Origin: Podospora pseudocomata
Taxonomy: Eukaryota > Ascomycota > Sordariomycetes > Sordariales > Podosporaceae
Direction: 5' to 3'
Length of the DNA stretch: 64,000 nucleotides
NCBI RefSeq assembly: GCF_035222375.1
Contig: NW_026946363.1
Coordinates: 62,001-126,000 of the forward strand
Under the pieces are notes generated by a model. That model searched no databases. It was not told the origin of the DNA and was given only the letters and a program-made list of their open reading frames with translations. Positions within the stretch are counted from its first letter, which is position 1; each line of letters starts with the position of its first letter. The position numbers and the translations under genes were made by a program. Shown here in pieces: positions 23,051 through 35,427 of this stretch.

Positions 23051-26000
23051 TCAAGCACGGAGGTCACCATACCGCGCTTTGTACTCAGCTACCAGCTGGA
23101 ACTGCTCGGCAACCACCTTGAGAACCTCGTCCATCGGTCCCCGCAACGCGCCAAAATTGGACCCTGTGCTGCTCTGCGAGACGAGGTGACGCATGTATAT
23201 CGTGTTGATGCACGTCTGCATAATGTTAGCATGCATCATACAACACTACATTTGTTCAAACCAAGACAAGAAACATACCTCGATCCGGCTAACCTGATGA
23301 TCCAGGAAGTTGACCAAAAAGTCCTCCGACACCTCTCCTCCCCGTTGCCTCATCCTGTCTAGGAGACCTGTCTCTGGTGGCTGAAGCGCTTTGCTATTAT
23401 CCTCCAACATACTGCACAACATTTCCAAGCGCAGAGCCACTCTCCAGAGACTCCATATGTCATCTGGTTCAACCGAAAGCTCGCTCCCGGGGCTCAAGAT
23501 AGCAGGCCTGATCTCCCTGAGGTCCTGGGCTTGCTCCTTCTCGTGTTTGCTGTGGGTCTCGATTCTGCCGGAGAGTGCATGGGGATAGAGTGAGTAGATA
23601 AACTCGGGGTTTTCCAGGCCCTTTAGCTTCTTCTCGCCCATGTCCTTGACTTCAAACCCCTGCCCACTCAAGCTGCGCAGCTCACTCCGGATGGCGGTCG
23701 CGAAACTGTCTTCATTGAGGTCAACAGCCGAGCTCGTCGGCTCCTGATAGTGTTCGAGACACCGCTGAATTTCCGCAATGAAGTCAGAAGACACGGCAAT
23801 CTGTCCGCCATCCGCACAGGCCGAGATACGACTGGCCTTGTTGACCATCGGGCCATAGTAATCCATCCGGCGAGTGACGGGGTCAGGCTCTGAGAGAGGC
23901 TCGCCCCAGTGAATGCCCATGCGCACCGACAGACCCTTGAAGATCAGGTTATTATCACGATCGTACACTGGTTGGCAATTGACCGAGTTGTAGAGTTCGG
24001 CCGGCCAGTCCAAGTGGAGCAGCTTGCATTGGACGGCAAAGCACCACAAGAGAGCTGACGTAGCAGTTGGGAAGGAGACCATGAAAGCGTCACCTTCTGT
24101 CTTGACCTCGAAACCACCAATGGTCCTCAGTTGACGTCGCATAAGCTCATTGTGATTCTTGATGGCCGTCCTCATGGCTTCAGGATACGTTTCCCATAGT
24201 TGTGTCGAGTTCTTGATGTCTGTGAAAACAATAGCAATGAGACCTGTGGGAGCAGGCACCTCTGCATCGAGTCGTCCAAGCGTCGAGTCTAGAGGGCCAT
24301 CCCTTGCCTTTCGGGCTCTCCTCATGCCAGTTGACGAGCCGCCGTCGTCTTGAAGTGAGGCGTAGACTGGCATGCTCTGCCCCTTGTGCTGCCGTGAGCG
24401 CTCCCTTCTTGCCTTAAGGTTGGAAACGCCCAGCATCTGGACCGTCATCTTGTTGGAGCACCCATACGCCATGGCCAAATCTCGGACTTTTTGAGCTGCA
24501 CGCATTGGATCCTGGCGCACCGAACGGGTGACATCGACAAGGACGTCTTTTGGAAGATACTCCCACACTTCTCTGGTTGCAATCAAGATCATCTCATCAT
24601 GCTCCCCGATCGTATGTCTCTCGATATTTGGTGCCGACTGGACAGCGGGCATCAGGTCCAAATAGCCAAAGGCTCGTGATACCTCCAAAAGATCGTTGAG
24701 TCGGCCGTTCCGAGATACCCACCCGCCGGCTTCTCGAATACGCGTGCGCTCGTTGGGGTCGGCAGGATCATGCTTCTTTGTTAACATGACGTGGGTGCTG
24801 TCTGATTTGATGATCATTGCTTGTACATCACCAACGTTGGCGACATACAGATCCTGGTTCTGAATGTAGACAATCGTGGCGACACCACCCGAGTTCAGAT
24901 CCTCTCTGCTGAGGACAAGAGGGGCCGTCGAGCCGCGATGCACCATCAAAGACCTGTCCTCGGTGTGTGTGTTTCCGGCGGCAATGAGGTCCTTGTTAAG
25001 TGAGAGGAAGGACCGTCTCAGCGCGTCGGCAGGATTCTCGGTATTCTTCAGGTCCCTCAATTCCTGAGAGAAGATATGCCCAAAGTTCTCTTGGAGATAC
25101 TTGGCGATCTTAGAGCCACCACTACTGAGCGCCTGGCCATCAAACAAACCCAAAAGAGTTTCCGAATCATTCGAGTTGAAGCGCGGGACAACAAGATCGA
25201 TGGTGGAGAGGTGTTCGTTCTTGCTTCCCAGAGTGTCGGCCATGCCATAGGGCATGTACCCTGCCAAAGAGCCAGACGTTCTTACACGGCGGTCCTCGCT
25301 TTGATCAGGCAGTGTAGAGTTGAGAACCGTCACATCCATCAAACCCAAAACTCGAAGATTGGTTAGTCTACCAAAGTCGGTGTATTGCTCGCGATTCTGA
25401 GCTGCCGTGGGAACGGAACTTTGCTTGATCTCCAGCCGTCTGTTTCCAGACAAATTGAGGTACCGAAGATTGGGATTAAGATTCCAATTCCAATCGTACG
25501 GCACATTGGCGATATTGTATTTGAGAGAGTTGCTGCCACAGTCGAAAACAGTGAGCTTCTTGGCTCGAGAAATGTCGGCAGGCAAATTGGTGAACTTGTT
25601 GCCATTGATGTGGAGCGTCTGCAACATGCTGTACTCCTCCAAGTCGTCGGCAGGCAGACTTGCAAGTTCATTCCCTGACAGGTACAGCTCGACCAGTTGT
25701 GGCCAGGACTTGATGGAACGTTGTGGCATGTCACTCAAGTCGTTATAGGAAAGATTGAGGACACGAAGATTCTCCAGCATACACAGCTGATCGAAACAGT
25801 CATCGTCGAGCTGGTTGTCAGCCATGTATAGGTATCGAAGCGATCCGGCAAAGGTATTAGTTAGTCGCTGTGTATGGCTCGAATCTTTCCTAGAGCTGGC
25901 TGTCGGCGTCGCCAGGGCGGTGCTGCTCTGTGTGGTTGATCTGGAGATGACGGAGGTTTTTCGCCCACCCTTCCCGTAAACAGACACCATAGAGCTCTTC

Positions 26001-29000
26001 CTGTCAGCACCCCCTGGAACGGGAGATGGCCCAACGCTGAGCAGGCTACTCGAAGCCTGACTTGGACGTCTTGAAGGATCGTTGAGCTCCTCGGCGCTTG
26101 GTGTCTGAGACAGGGCGCCGGTTGGTGGTCCAATTCTGCCAGTTGGGAAGCTCGTATTGCCATTTGTTTCTCCAGGAGGATGGGGTGCGCGGGATGCGGG
26201 TTTTGGAAAATTCTCCAGCACGTTGGAGGATGCGTTGAGGTAATCCAACTTGTTTGCCCACCACAGCTCCATGGGAAGCTTTCGAATATTGTTGCCCCGA
26301 ACATCCAGCCGCTTCAATTCGGTCAGGCATCCGATCTCGGGAGGCAACTCACCTACCGAGTTGTGCGCAATGCTGAAGTACTCGAGCCTTCGAAGATTAC
26401 CAATGTGAGCGGGCAGTGAGACGAAGTAGTTCTTGTCGAGCTCTAATCGTTCCAAGTTGGACATGTTGTGGAACGATTCGTCGATACTTGCAAGCTGGGC
26501 GTTGGACAAGTTGAGAGCCTTGAGGGTAGGAACCGGGGCCTTGATCTCAAACTTGGTGATGGGATTCCAATTCAGCTTGATGCTTCTGACCCGTTCAAAC
26601 GTGCCGCTGAACTGGGAAATGTTGTTGCGGGTGGCCGAAAGAATCTCTAGTTTGGGCAGCTGGGAGATCACGTCAATATTGGAGATGGCGTTGTACTTGA
26701 TATCCAGCTCACGGAGACTGCGCAAGTTCTTGAAAGACGGGGGCAATGAACCAGAGAGCTCATTGTTGGTAATGACAAGCCTTTCGAGACTCGTCATCTG
26801 GCCGACATTATCTGGTAGGCTTTGGATCGTGTTGAAGCTCAGATCGAGATCCACAAGATTTTCCAGCTTGGCCAAGAAGGGAGGGAAGTTATTCAAGAGG
26901 TTGGAGGATATGTTGAGCGTTCGAAGCACAGCAAAAGCTTCAAACTCTCTCGGTAGTTGCTTGAGCTTGTTGTTCGCCAGGTTAAGCTTGAGAAGGCCGG
27001 TGAGATTGTGAAGAGCCGCAGATTCCAAGCTCTCCAGACGGTTGTTTGAGGCATCCAACATGGTGAGTCTGCTGGCATATCCGAAGCTCTTGGGCAAAGC
27101 TCGAGCCTCGTTGTTGTTGAATTTGATGTCGCGCAGATTTGGGCACACCGAGATGAAATCTCGCGGGACTTGGAGCGACAAGTTTCTGGACAAGTTGAGA
27201 GAGATTATTTCGTTCGCCCTTGGATAGAGTTGAACCGGAATGGCAGACAGGCTGCGGCCTGATAGGTCGATGTGGTTGTTTTTCTGGGACCGAAGGAACT
27301 CCATTTGATCCATCACTTCATAGCTGTTGTCGGTGAAGGGGTAGAAAAGGAATCGACACAAGTAGCTGTTGTCTTCGCGGCCGATGTCCTCTATCCTGTC
27401 ACGCTCTTCGAATCCCACTTGTTCCAAGAGCCGTTTTTGTAGCAGCAGTGGACGATCGGTGCTTTGGAGGACTTTGTAGAGATCATGTTTCTTCAAGACC
27501 AGCTTGAATTTATCCGGATCCTGCAAGTATGACTTCTTGACAATTTGGTTGATGAGCTCTGAGACGCTCGTCAGGAGTGGCATCTGCAGGGTCGCAAACG
27601 TGCCATCTGCCCTGAACACCCGGATGCAATAGTTGTGTTGCTTTTCCTCCGGCCTCGGCGGGCTTCCAATGTCCTCTGTGTCTGGGAGCTGGGCCCCGGC
27701 GTCGTCATCTCGCAGTACAGCCCAGCTGTCCGGTGCATTCCATGCCCCATTGGAACTCGGGTAACTGATTGATCCCTTGCCTGAGCCGACCTCGTCAAAG
27801 ATTTCATGAGCGTTCATTGGGGTGAGCGGCGCCGGTTTGCTCAAAATACCATCCATATTATTAAGATTGGTGTCGAGGTGAAACATGGTGCCGCCATCTT
27901 GCCTATCGGTGGGGCCAATAGCTTCGTCCAGGTCATCCTGCGTCTTGCTTCTAGGGGCCTTTTTGGAAAGGGAAAACTTGTTGAACGTTTGAGGTCCATT
28001 AGCTGGACGGGCAAGATCCGGGCGAATACCATCCCGAACATCAGGCTGGTATTTCCCGTCCGCACCTCGCGCGAACTGGCCGTCAGCTTTGGAGAGCTCT
28101 TGTCGGGAGGGCCGGGAATGTAAAGAGGACTGGGACGCTGGACCGAGTTTCTTCAGATCTGGAGCATCGTCCTTTTCTTTGAGCCTTCTTCCAAGCCGTC
28201 CAAGGAAGCTCTTTTTCGGTTGACCGGGTGAGGTTTGGCCGTCGGTACTACCGCTCTTGTGGCCCCAATAACTACCGGTTGTGCTCGGAGCGGGACTCTG
28301 TGCACGGGACCGGGTGCCGTACATGGTGGAGGAGCCGTTCCGATCCTTCGGAACGCTTATCGTCGAGTCTTCCCGACTGACAGAGGGCCGAAGGGACCGA
28401 GGATCCTCGTTGCTCTTGTTGTGTCTGTGATGGTGTCCGGTCAAATGCACACCAATTGAGTGTCCGGAACGGCCCGAACCCGACGTTTTTGGCGGATTGT
28501 TTTGCTGGGAGCTATCATTGACGAAGCGTTCGCGATCCGGCCCACTCAGGATGTCTCGGACGGGTGCTTCTCCGTAGCGCGCGATATCCTAGGATGTGAT
28601 GGTTAGGTAAACGAAGAACCGCAAGGTAAACACGGACTCGGGAGATAACTGTGGGTTTAAAGACTGCACGGGTCAAATAAAGAAACATGCGCAATGGTAG
28701 GGGTAGCAAGATGAGAAGGGGTTGTAGGGTAGTAGCTTGAGAATGCCGAGACCAGATGTGGGGTTTAAACCTACGTCAGCTTCCTGATACAGGAAAGGCA
28801 CAACTTCCGGCTTCGGTACGGGTGTTCGAGGCCTGGAGGCCGGTGATGCGTCCCTGCCGTGATCTGTGGCATTAGAGTAGTTGCGATCCCGATGTGGCCG
28901 TGCATGGCTGTAAGAATGCGAGCGGTGCTCTTTCCCCACGATGGGATGAGAGAGACTGATCTCGGAGGAATCACGACCCGGAAACTCCTCTCCGAAAAAC

Positions 29001-29965
29001 CCCTGGAGCTTTCGAATCCCGCCTCTGGCACCACTCGCCCTCGAGCCCTGGCTACTTGCAGTTGTGGTGATGCTCGCAATCGACGGACGTCTTTCATCGG
29101 TGAAATACAAGGTTTCTGGGGATTCAGTACTCCCGGTCGTCGTTTGGGACGGTCGCGCTGTGGCATTGCGGAGACCCGGCGAAGTTTGCGAGCTAAGTGA
29201 CAGATTGTCTGTCGAGTCGTTGAAAAAGCTAGTGGGTAACGGCCCTGAACTAGCCGGCGTCGGTGCGGCCGCCATCCAGGGCGCGATCTGACTTAAAGAG
29301 CCAGAGGACGGGTTGTTTTGTTGAGTTCGCAATGTCCTTCCTCCGGCGGGGTCGAGGATGGCCAAGTCGCGTCGGTAGTCAGCCAGGTCGCTCATTCGGT
29401 GTTCGCGAATGGAATTGCTGGAGGTGATGGAAGAAGGCGAAAGCGCAAGGCGCGAGGTGGAGGTCGGCGAGACTTGAGCATCAGAATCCTTGAAAGACCT
29501 GTAGAAGGCACCCGTCAGTTCGTGTTCGTCCGGGGACCGCGGGGAAAGAAGCAACTTTGGGGAATGAAAGGGAGCAGGCGGAATGAGGTAGAGAGGTAGA
29601 GTCGGTCAGGGATGAGAAGTGAAAGAGCAAGCCGGCGGCGGTCTCGGATAGATGCGTGGTCTCAACTCGGCCAGTGCTCTCTCACTTTTCAGACGGCGTG
29701 CTGGCATCAAGTGCGAGACATGGACTCACCGACTTAATTGGCCATTCTCGTCAGTCTTGAGGCGCGAGGGGGCAGCCCTGCGCGAGCCATGAGAAGCGGA
29801 CCGGGACGCATTGCTGGTTTGGTTTGAGGAGGCGGCGAAAGGAGAAGAGGATGACGCCGATGGAGGGAGAGAGGGGAGCGGCTTCACAGTGATGTTGGAT
29901 CTCGCACTGTCGGTGCTGGAGCCCGTCATAGAGCTGAAGCGGGAACTGGCGTCATTCCGGGGCAT
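23051..29965 (-). CDS. cr-1: Adenylate cyclase (CR-1/CYR1 type)
   Basis: This makes cAMP from ATP and is the central enzyme of fungal cAMP-PKA signalling, peripherally membrane-bound and controlled by Ras and G-alpha proteins in relatives. Minus-strand exons are 29730-29965, 28775-29498, 23279-28588 and 23051-23215; introns of 231, 186 and 63 nt all keep phase, giving 2144 residues. A Ser/Pro-rich N-terminus contains PSRLKTDENGQLSR across the first exon. Next come a Ras-association domain at about 633-735 (starting HNYCIRVFRADGTF), leucine-rich repeats at about 770-1380 interrupted by a Ser-rich insert, a PP2C-like domain at about 1446-1710, and the class III cyclase core from about 1765 (FTDIKNSTQLWE, with KTEGDAFMVSF). 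The C-terminus is a conserved helical tail. An in-frame ATG at 29995 could add ten residues; 29965 is chosen because its MPRND start resembles the Neurospora protein as recalled. Confidence 0.95.
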
Positions 29966-32900
29966 TGTCGCCAGCAACAGGCCGAGCGGGAACAAGGGAA
30001 CCGATCAACCGTTAGCGGACCACGGCCATTCCACGTCTCGGGGTTATCAGTCTGTCAGGTCATGCCCGCCGGGTCGGTCGCTTGAGGAGTACAGGTCGTC
30101 GGCGTCGGGGATGGAAGATGGGCCGGGCTGAGGTGTTGGTGTTGATGTGGATGTGGATGCTATGGCTGCGATGGCTGACAGCGGTGCCAAGTATATGGAT
30201 ATGCGAGCGGGGACAACAAGTGTGGAAATCAAGGCTACCTACGGGTTCAGTTCGGCGAGGCACCTCAGTAGTGGTGGACAGTTCTTGGGGATCCTGTCTC
30301 GAGAGGATGACGGTGCGAATAGGCGAAAAGTGTGAGTGAGACGCCCACCCACGCGGGCACTTCTGGTGGGCATCGGCTGCTGTGGATCTGTTGCCCGGGG
30401 CCTCTGTGGATTGTGGGCGCACTCAGCAGCGTGGTATGGGGCGCGCTTGTGTGTGCGTCCGGGCGGTGCGGAGAGGCTCCATCTGCATTTCTTGTGTGCG
30501 CACAGCATCAGCAGGGTGGGGAACCCTGAATCCCATCACCTATGCTAACCAACGGCCTGATCAGAGACATCAAATGGCAAAGATCTTTATCCAATGATAT
30601 GGCCCAGCAAACACCAATTGGAATTCCGCCAATCGTTATACCTACCTAACCTCCCAACAACAATTGTCCGATATCGAGCAGTCGAGCAGTAGTGTGTACA
30701 CCAGTACTTGGTCTAGAAGTTGCTGACGGTGCCCATATCCTGTGATATATGTATCTCTCACTGAATCTTCTGCTCTTCGTTTACAACCATCTCGAACCTC
30801 GATTGATACACCAAATCTGAAAAGACCGTGCGCTTTCAAGGCTGGACGGGAATCCACCCTCCAGCACGGACTCACACCCGCGGAACATGGCCCGGGCAGT
30901 CAACTCAACCCTGAATCCCTTCAACCAAACAAGAGCAAGCCCTGCTCTGAGGTAACTGCTGCCACGCGTCCAGCCCTGCGAGATAACAAGATGATTCATT
31001 TTAATTAAAATGCGAGGGAAAATTGCGCATCGTTAGACGGCATCAACTGACGAGCAACGCAATTTGTGACCCAACAGCCTCATACAGAAATAGCCAAGCG
31101 CATCTGGACTGTGCATTTCCCGGCTGCCCATCTGCCAAGGCGCTTCTGGCGCCTCCTGCAATGGGAAAAATACCTAACCCCAAATCGCAGATCTGAATGT
31201 CGGTCAAAGTCGGGATTTCTGAGAGATAATGGTCAGAAGGCTGGTTTTGATATACGGAAGAGTACGGAATGGCCATCTCGGTCACCTCACCACTTGCATC
31301 GGACGAGAGCCTGCTGTCAGAGAGCCTGTTCTCGGTTCCCATTTGGGCCTAGCTACCCAAAAGGCACAATCAATCTTCTTTGTCGTTCACCAGCCACACA
31401 AACTCTCAGACCGCCACACTCCCACTTTCTCGACACCTTGGACAGGCACATCTGGACCCTTATTACGCCCATGGCACCGCACTTCCCAAGGTGCCGCGCC
31501 CGCCCCGGTCCCCAGATCGATTTGAGAACAATGAATCCATGTTTGAGCCCCCGATCGCTGAGACACCCCACCAGTCTCTGGGATCTCAGCTAGGGGCTCT
31601 TTATCTCCTCTCGGAAGCTCTTCTTCCCATTACCAAAAGCCGGGGAGATAATTCCTTCCCTCTCGGCCCCCTGGGCGTAACGTCATGTGGCTCTTTTGTG
31701 ATGAGTCAAGCTCCAGCTCTTGATTTGATATCTAAAGCTCACCCCGCACTGTGTTTAGAGCACGCTCCGTCAACCCCTCAACTTTAAGCCTCTAAAGCAG
31801 CCAAGATATCCCAACGCGGATGTCAGTAACGGCAAAAACGTCTCTCGGAACTTTGGGCGCGGAACCGGAGGCATTCCGGGCGACACAACGACGGATAAAA
31901 CGGGAGCGGGAAACAGGGCTAGCATCGGCGCATTATTGTCGGGTTTCTTTGCTCAACAGGGAGTGGTAGCCCAGTGCCGGAGGCTAGGTGGTTCCCAGTA
32001 AGCCACGTTGGGTTTGGTGGGGTAAGGTAAGGGGATCAACTCTGAACAGGACCCCTGAAAATCCCCCCTACCCCTCCATCCCACCCGGGGAGTTTTTTTC
32101 AGTCAAGGGCATTGCATCAGGGACACCAATGGAGGGGTTGGGTTGTTACAGTAGACGAGGTAAGGCTACTGGATATGATGAATAAGGTAAACGTTTTTTT
32201 GATGGCTGATGGGGGGGCATCGTGTCGCGAGAGGTAAGAACAATACATTCTCGGTATGCCAAAAGCAGATAATGCAAAGATGAGCATATCGAAAATACAT
32301 GAGAAAAAGCGGTGTCGCCCACCGTTCATTTTGCTCACTTACAGCATGCAAGCAAAGCTCTTGAAGAAATGCAATGCATAAAATAAGACTACATACATAT
32401 CACATACAACAACCGACAGGCCACACTACCGCCGCTGACACATCCGATATCCACATTCCATTCATCATATCCAAAAATATATGATCTCTGGTAACAGATT
32501 GACAAGCAAAAAGTCTTGTTTTCCCAACCCAACCCAACCCCACCTCGGTTGTTTCGGTTCGTTGTGTACTCTACTTCCCGAACCACCTGAAACGTCGAAA
32601 CGCATTGAAACAAACAATAATGGAATGTTTTTTGTGCGTGCGCGAAACACACTCCCAGTGCTTCTCCAGCCGAGGGAGGAGTGTGCGTTGAAACTCCTCC
32701 TTTTCGTCTGATGTTTTATATTGTCAGTGCTTTGGTAAAAGATAGGTGGGTGGGTAGCTTGGAAATGGATTAATGGGAGCATGTCATCAGGCATGATTAT
32801 GTGCTGAGGCGTATGAGGGCAGTAAAGCTTTGAGCTGATATATCGATCGATGTAAGTGCTATGAAGCAAATAAGAAAATAATGCAATGATATCTCGACAT

Positions 32901-33042
32901 AGTGAGATACCTCTCCCAGAGAATGGCGGTACACGTGATACAACAACCAGCCCAACAACACCAAACACAATTACCAGCAACATCGCCGTCTTCCATACAT
33001 GCAAAGAAACACCTGAACCATTTCATCCTACCACACATCCAC
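29966..33042. other. 3.1 kb upstream region of adenylate cyclase
   Basis: No gene is supportable. The region lies between the cyclase start and the 3' end of the RTC4-domain gene, both on the minus strand, so most of it is likely cyclase promoter and leader. The part nearest 33042 may be RTC4 3' untranslated sequence. Short frames (for example 31066-31593, and 32465-33004 on the minus strand) show no family resemblance. Confidence 0.5.
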
Positions 33043-34815
33043 CTAATCACTCTCCTCCGAATCACTCTCAAAAACCACATCAGCAACCTCATCATTCAAC
33101 ATGTCCCCCACCCAGCTGCTCCCCTCCAATATCTCCCTAGCCTCCTCCTCTCCAACCTTCATATCCTCCATCACCAACCTCGTCGCCAACTCCGGCACCA
33201 ACACAGCCTGCAGATAGGCCGTATAACCCCTCGCACCAATCAAGCCATCCTCCAACGCTCTCTTCCTCAACACCGAAGAAAACTCGTGAATCAAATTCTC
33301 CGACATCTGCCGTAGCCCCCTGATCCCATAATACCCCGGCGTCAAGTTCTCATTCGACGTCCGCAACGTCTTGTTTTTTCCTCCCTTGATACTTTCCCGA
33401 AACCGCGCAGCGTAGTGCGACTCCTGCTTCCCCTTCAGGATAGATTGAATAAAAGGATAGAGCTTCTCAATCCGGTGGTTGAGCTTCCGCCAGTCAATGT
33501 CTGGATAGCCATTCAACTCCCAGGCTTCTCTCGCGGTGTCTTTCCTGTGTCCGGTGCAGAATATGTGCATGGACTGGACGGTGCGATTTGGGTTGGTCTT
33601 TTCGTATTTGGCAAGGAGGTCGCGGTCGACTTCTCCTTTGCAGAGGGGGCAGACGGACGGTTTGAGGATGGGAGGGAGTTCTATTGGCGAGGAAGGGGCA
33701 TCCGATAGCGGGGATCCTGGCTGGGAAAACTGGTATGTGACTGGTGAGGATCGGTTGAGGTGGTTGCTGTCATTTTCCCGTGTCCTGCCTCTGTTTGTGG
33801 CTGCTGTTGGGGTTGTGGTCCAGTCGATGTCTGCTCTGAGTGGGCTGTCGAGGAGATCCGGTATTCCATGTACTGGGAGTTGTGTAGCTGATTCCGGTGT
33901 TTCGTCTAGCGTTGATATTCTGTTGGGGAGGCTGCCTCGTGGTTTCGAAGGAGAACTGCCCAGGTGATGTGGAGTAGAAATCGTAGGGGGTCCTGGGCTG
34001 GAGTCAGGGGCTGGAAGAGCCTCAGGCAAGGCTTTGTTCTCATCACCTGAGTGATTGGAGTCGTGATTTTCGTCGTCTAGGGAACTCTTGTGCCTCTTAG
34101 ACTCACGTTGAGACGTCGAGGTGCGGTCTCGCTTCTTAAATACCCCTGATCCACCGTCGCCGTGTTTCCTTCCGCCATATGTCCTCTGGTTCTTTCTGGG
34201 GTTAGGTTGGTCAAATATTGGCTTCTCGGTAGTCTCTCCTACTGTTCGGACATCGTCTTTGGGCTTAGGTGCTGCTCCTGAGTTCGGGATGACTATCTTA
34301 GAGTCACTGAATACCAAAACAGCTGCCGAGGCGTCCTGAGCGAGCGTTCGGAAGGTGGTGGGACGAATATGGCCTCTCCCTATCCTGTCGTTGCCATCGT
34401 CGTCAGAGCTATCTATGGACTCCGTTGCCTTCCTAGCAATTTTACTTCGCCGAGCGGTTGCTTGGTAGGAGTTCTCTGGGGGCTTCGGGGGACTTGGTAT
34501 TGGCGAGTCTAGAGCAAACTGGCCTACTGGAGAACTAGTGATTGCTCCTGGATCATGAGGGGGTTCTTCGGCATCAGAGCCCCTTTGGGGGGATGAGAGA
34601 GGAGCCGGGAGCATCAAGAAATCCCTTTCGTTACCTCGGCGTGGTGTCGGTGGGCTATCCGGCAAGCGTCTGGCTGTAGATTCCTGCGAAGTTTGAGATA
34701 TAGGCTGACCGTTCACAAATTGGAGAAGCGGCTGGCCACTTTTTGACAAGCCAACTGTGCGGCTCCTAAGACCCCAGGGAACCCTGGCCTTCGGCTTCCC
34801 AGGATTGGTGACCAT
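33043..34815 (-). CDS. RTC4: RTC4-domain protein (restriction of telomere capping 4 family)
   Basis: This single-exon gene encodes 590 residues. Roughly the first 380 are low in complexity, rich in Ser/Pro and charged residues, and probably disordered. The last about 200 form the RTC4-like domain: CPLC followed by an FCTGH segment, then a long helical part (IDWRKLNHRIEKLYPFI, YYGIRGLRQMSENLI, YTAYLQAVLVPELATRLVMED). Yeast Rtc4 was named from a screen for suppressors of telomere uncapping; its biochemical role is not established, so none is asserted. The Cys-x2-Cys and later Cys/His residues could bind zinc (inference). The gene starts 612 bp from the dynamitin start on the other strand, so the two probably share a divergent promoter region. 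Confidence 0.85.
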   Translation of the reverse strand: MVTNPGKPKARVPWGLRSRTVGLSKSGQPLLQFVNGQPISQTSQESTARRLPDSPPTPRRGNERDFLMLPAPLSSPQRGSDAEEPPHDPGAITSSPVGQFALDSPIPSPPKPPENSYQATARRSKIARKATESIDSSDDDGNDRIGRGHIRPTTFRTLAQDASAAVLVFSDSKIVIPNSGAAPKPKDDVRTVGETTEKPIFDQPNPRKNQRTYGGRKHGDGGSGVFKKRDRTSTSQRESKRHKSSLDDENHDSNHSGDENKALPEALPAPDSSPGPPTISTPHHLGSSPSKPRGSLPNRISTLDETPESATQLPVHGIPDLLDSPLRADIDWTTTPTAATNRGRTRENDSNHLNRSSPVTYQFSQPGSPLSDAPSSPIELPPILKPSVCPLCKGEVDRDLLAKYEKTNPNRTVQSMHIFCTGHRKDTAREAWELNGYPDIDWRKLNHRIEKLYPFIQSILKGKQESHYAARFRESIKGGKNKTLRTSNENLTPGYYGIRGLRQMSENLIHEFSSVLRKRALEDGLIGARGYTAYLQAVLVPELATRLVMEDMKVGEEEAREILEGSSWVGDMLNDEVADVVFESDSEESD

Positions 34816-35427
34816 CTCGCGCCGCAGCCCTGACGTTAAACTGAAAGTTCGGTATTTTAGAATTTTGCTCCAGATATGATTTGTTCACAAGTGTCTTCCG
34901 CCGCAGGGCGTGATATCATCCTAGTCTGCGATTAGATGCCATGTCAAAGAGAACTTCTGAAATAGGTCAACACCTACAAAGCACCCACAAAGCGTGCCTG
35001 AGAAATGGTGGGAGACCACTTACACACAGGCTGAAGTAAATAGGAATATTTTCTAGAAACGATTTCGAAATGCTTCTCGCTTGAAACTGATCCTGGACCG
35101 ACCCAGCGACATATAGGCAGCAGCAGTTTTTGGCGGAGACCCTGGTAGATTTCACTTGTAGAAATTTATCAAAGGCGCTCTCTGCAAGCCGCGACTTGGG
35201 AGCGCGTCGTGCAGGGATCTTAAGTTCGCCGGCCCACAACGTTCCACAACATCGGGCCCCACCAGCTCCCCTGTCCACCGCCAGCTAAGCCCAGGCGGGA
35301 AACCGTTTGTTTGACGTCCCAACATCCACTGTCAACAACCATACGAAGCGGTTGCTCCCAGAGTGCAATTAGAACAGCCAACAGCGCCCAGAAAGTCCGA
35401 CAGTAAAGGGAATGACAGATTAGCACA
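34816..35427. promoter_or_regulatory. Divergent promoter region, RTC4 / dynamitin
   Basis: This 612-bp interval separates two start codons pointing away from each other and contains no gene. It must hold both promoters and leaders. I see no unambiguous TATA box or repeated operator. Confidence 0.55.

Noticed and set aside
32465-33004. 179-codon minus-strand frame with hydrophobic N-terminus
   Set aside because: It lies in the 3' flank of the RTC4 gene; the hydrophobic run is short, and the rest looks random.
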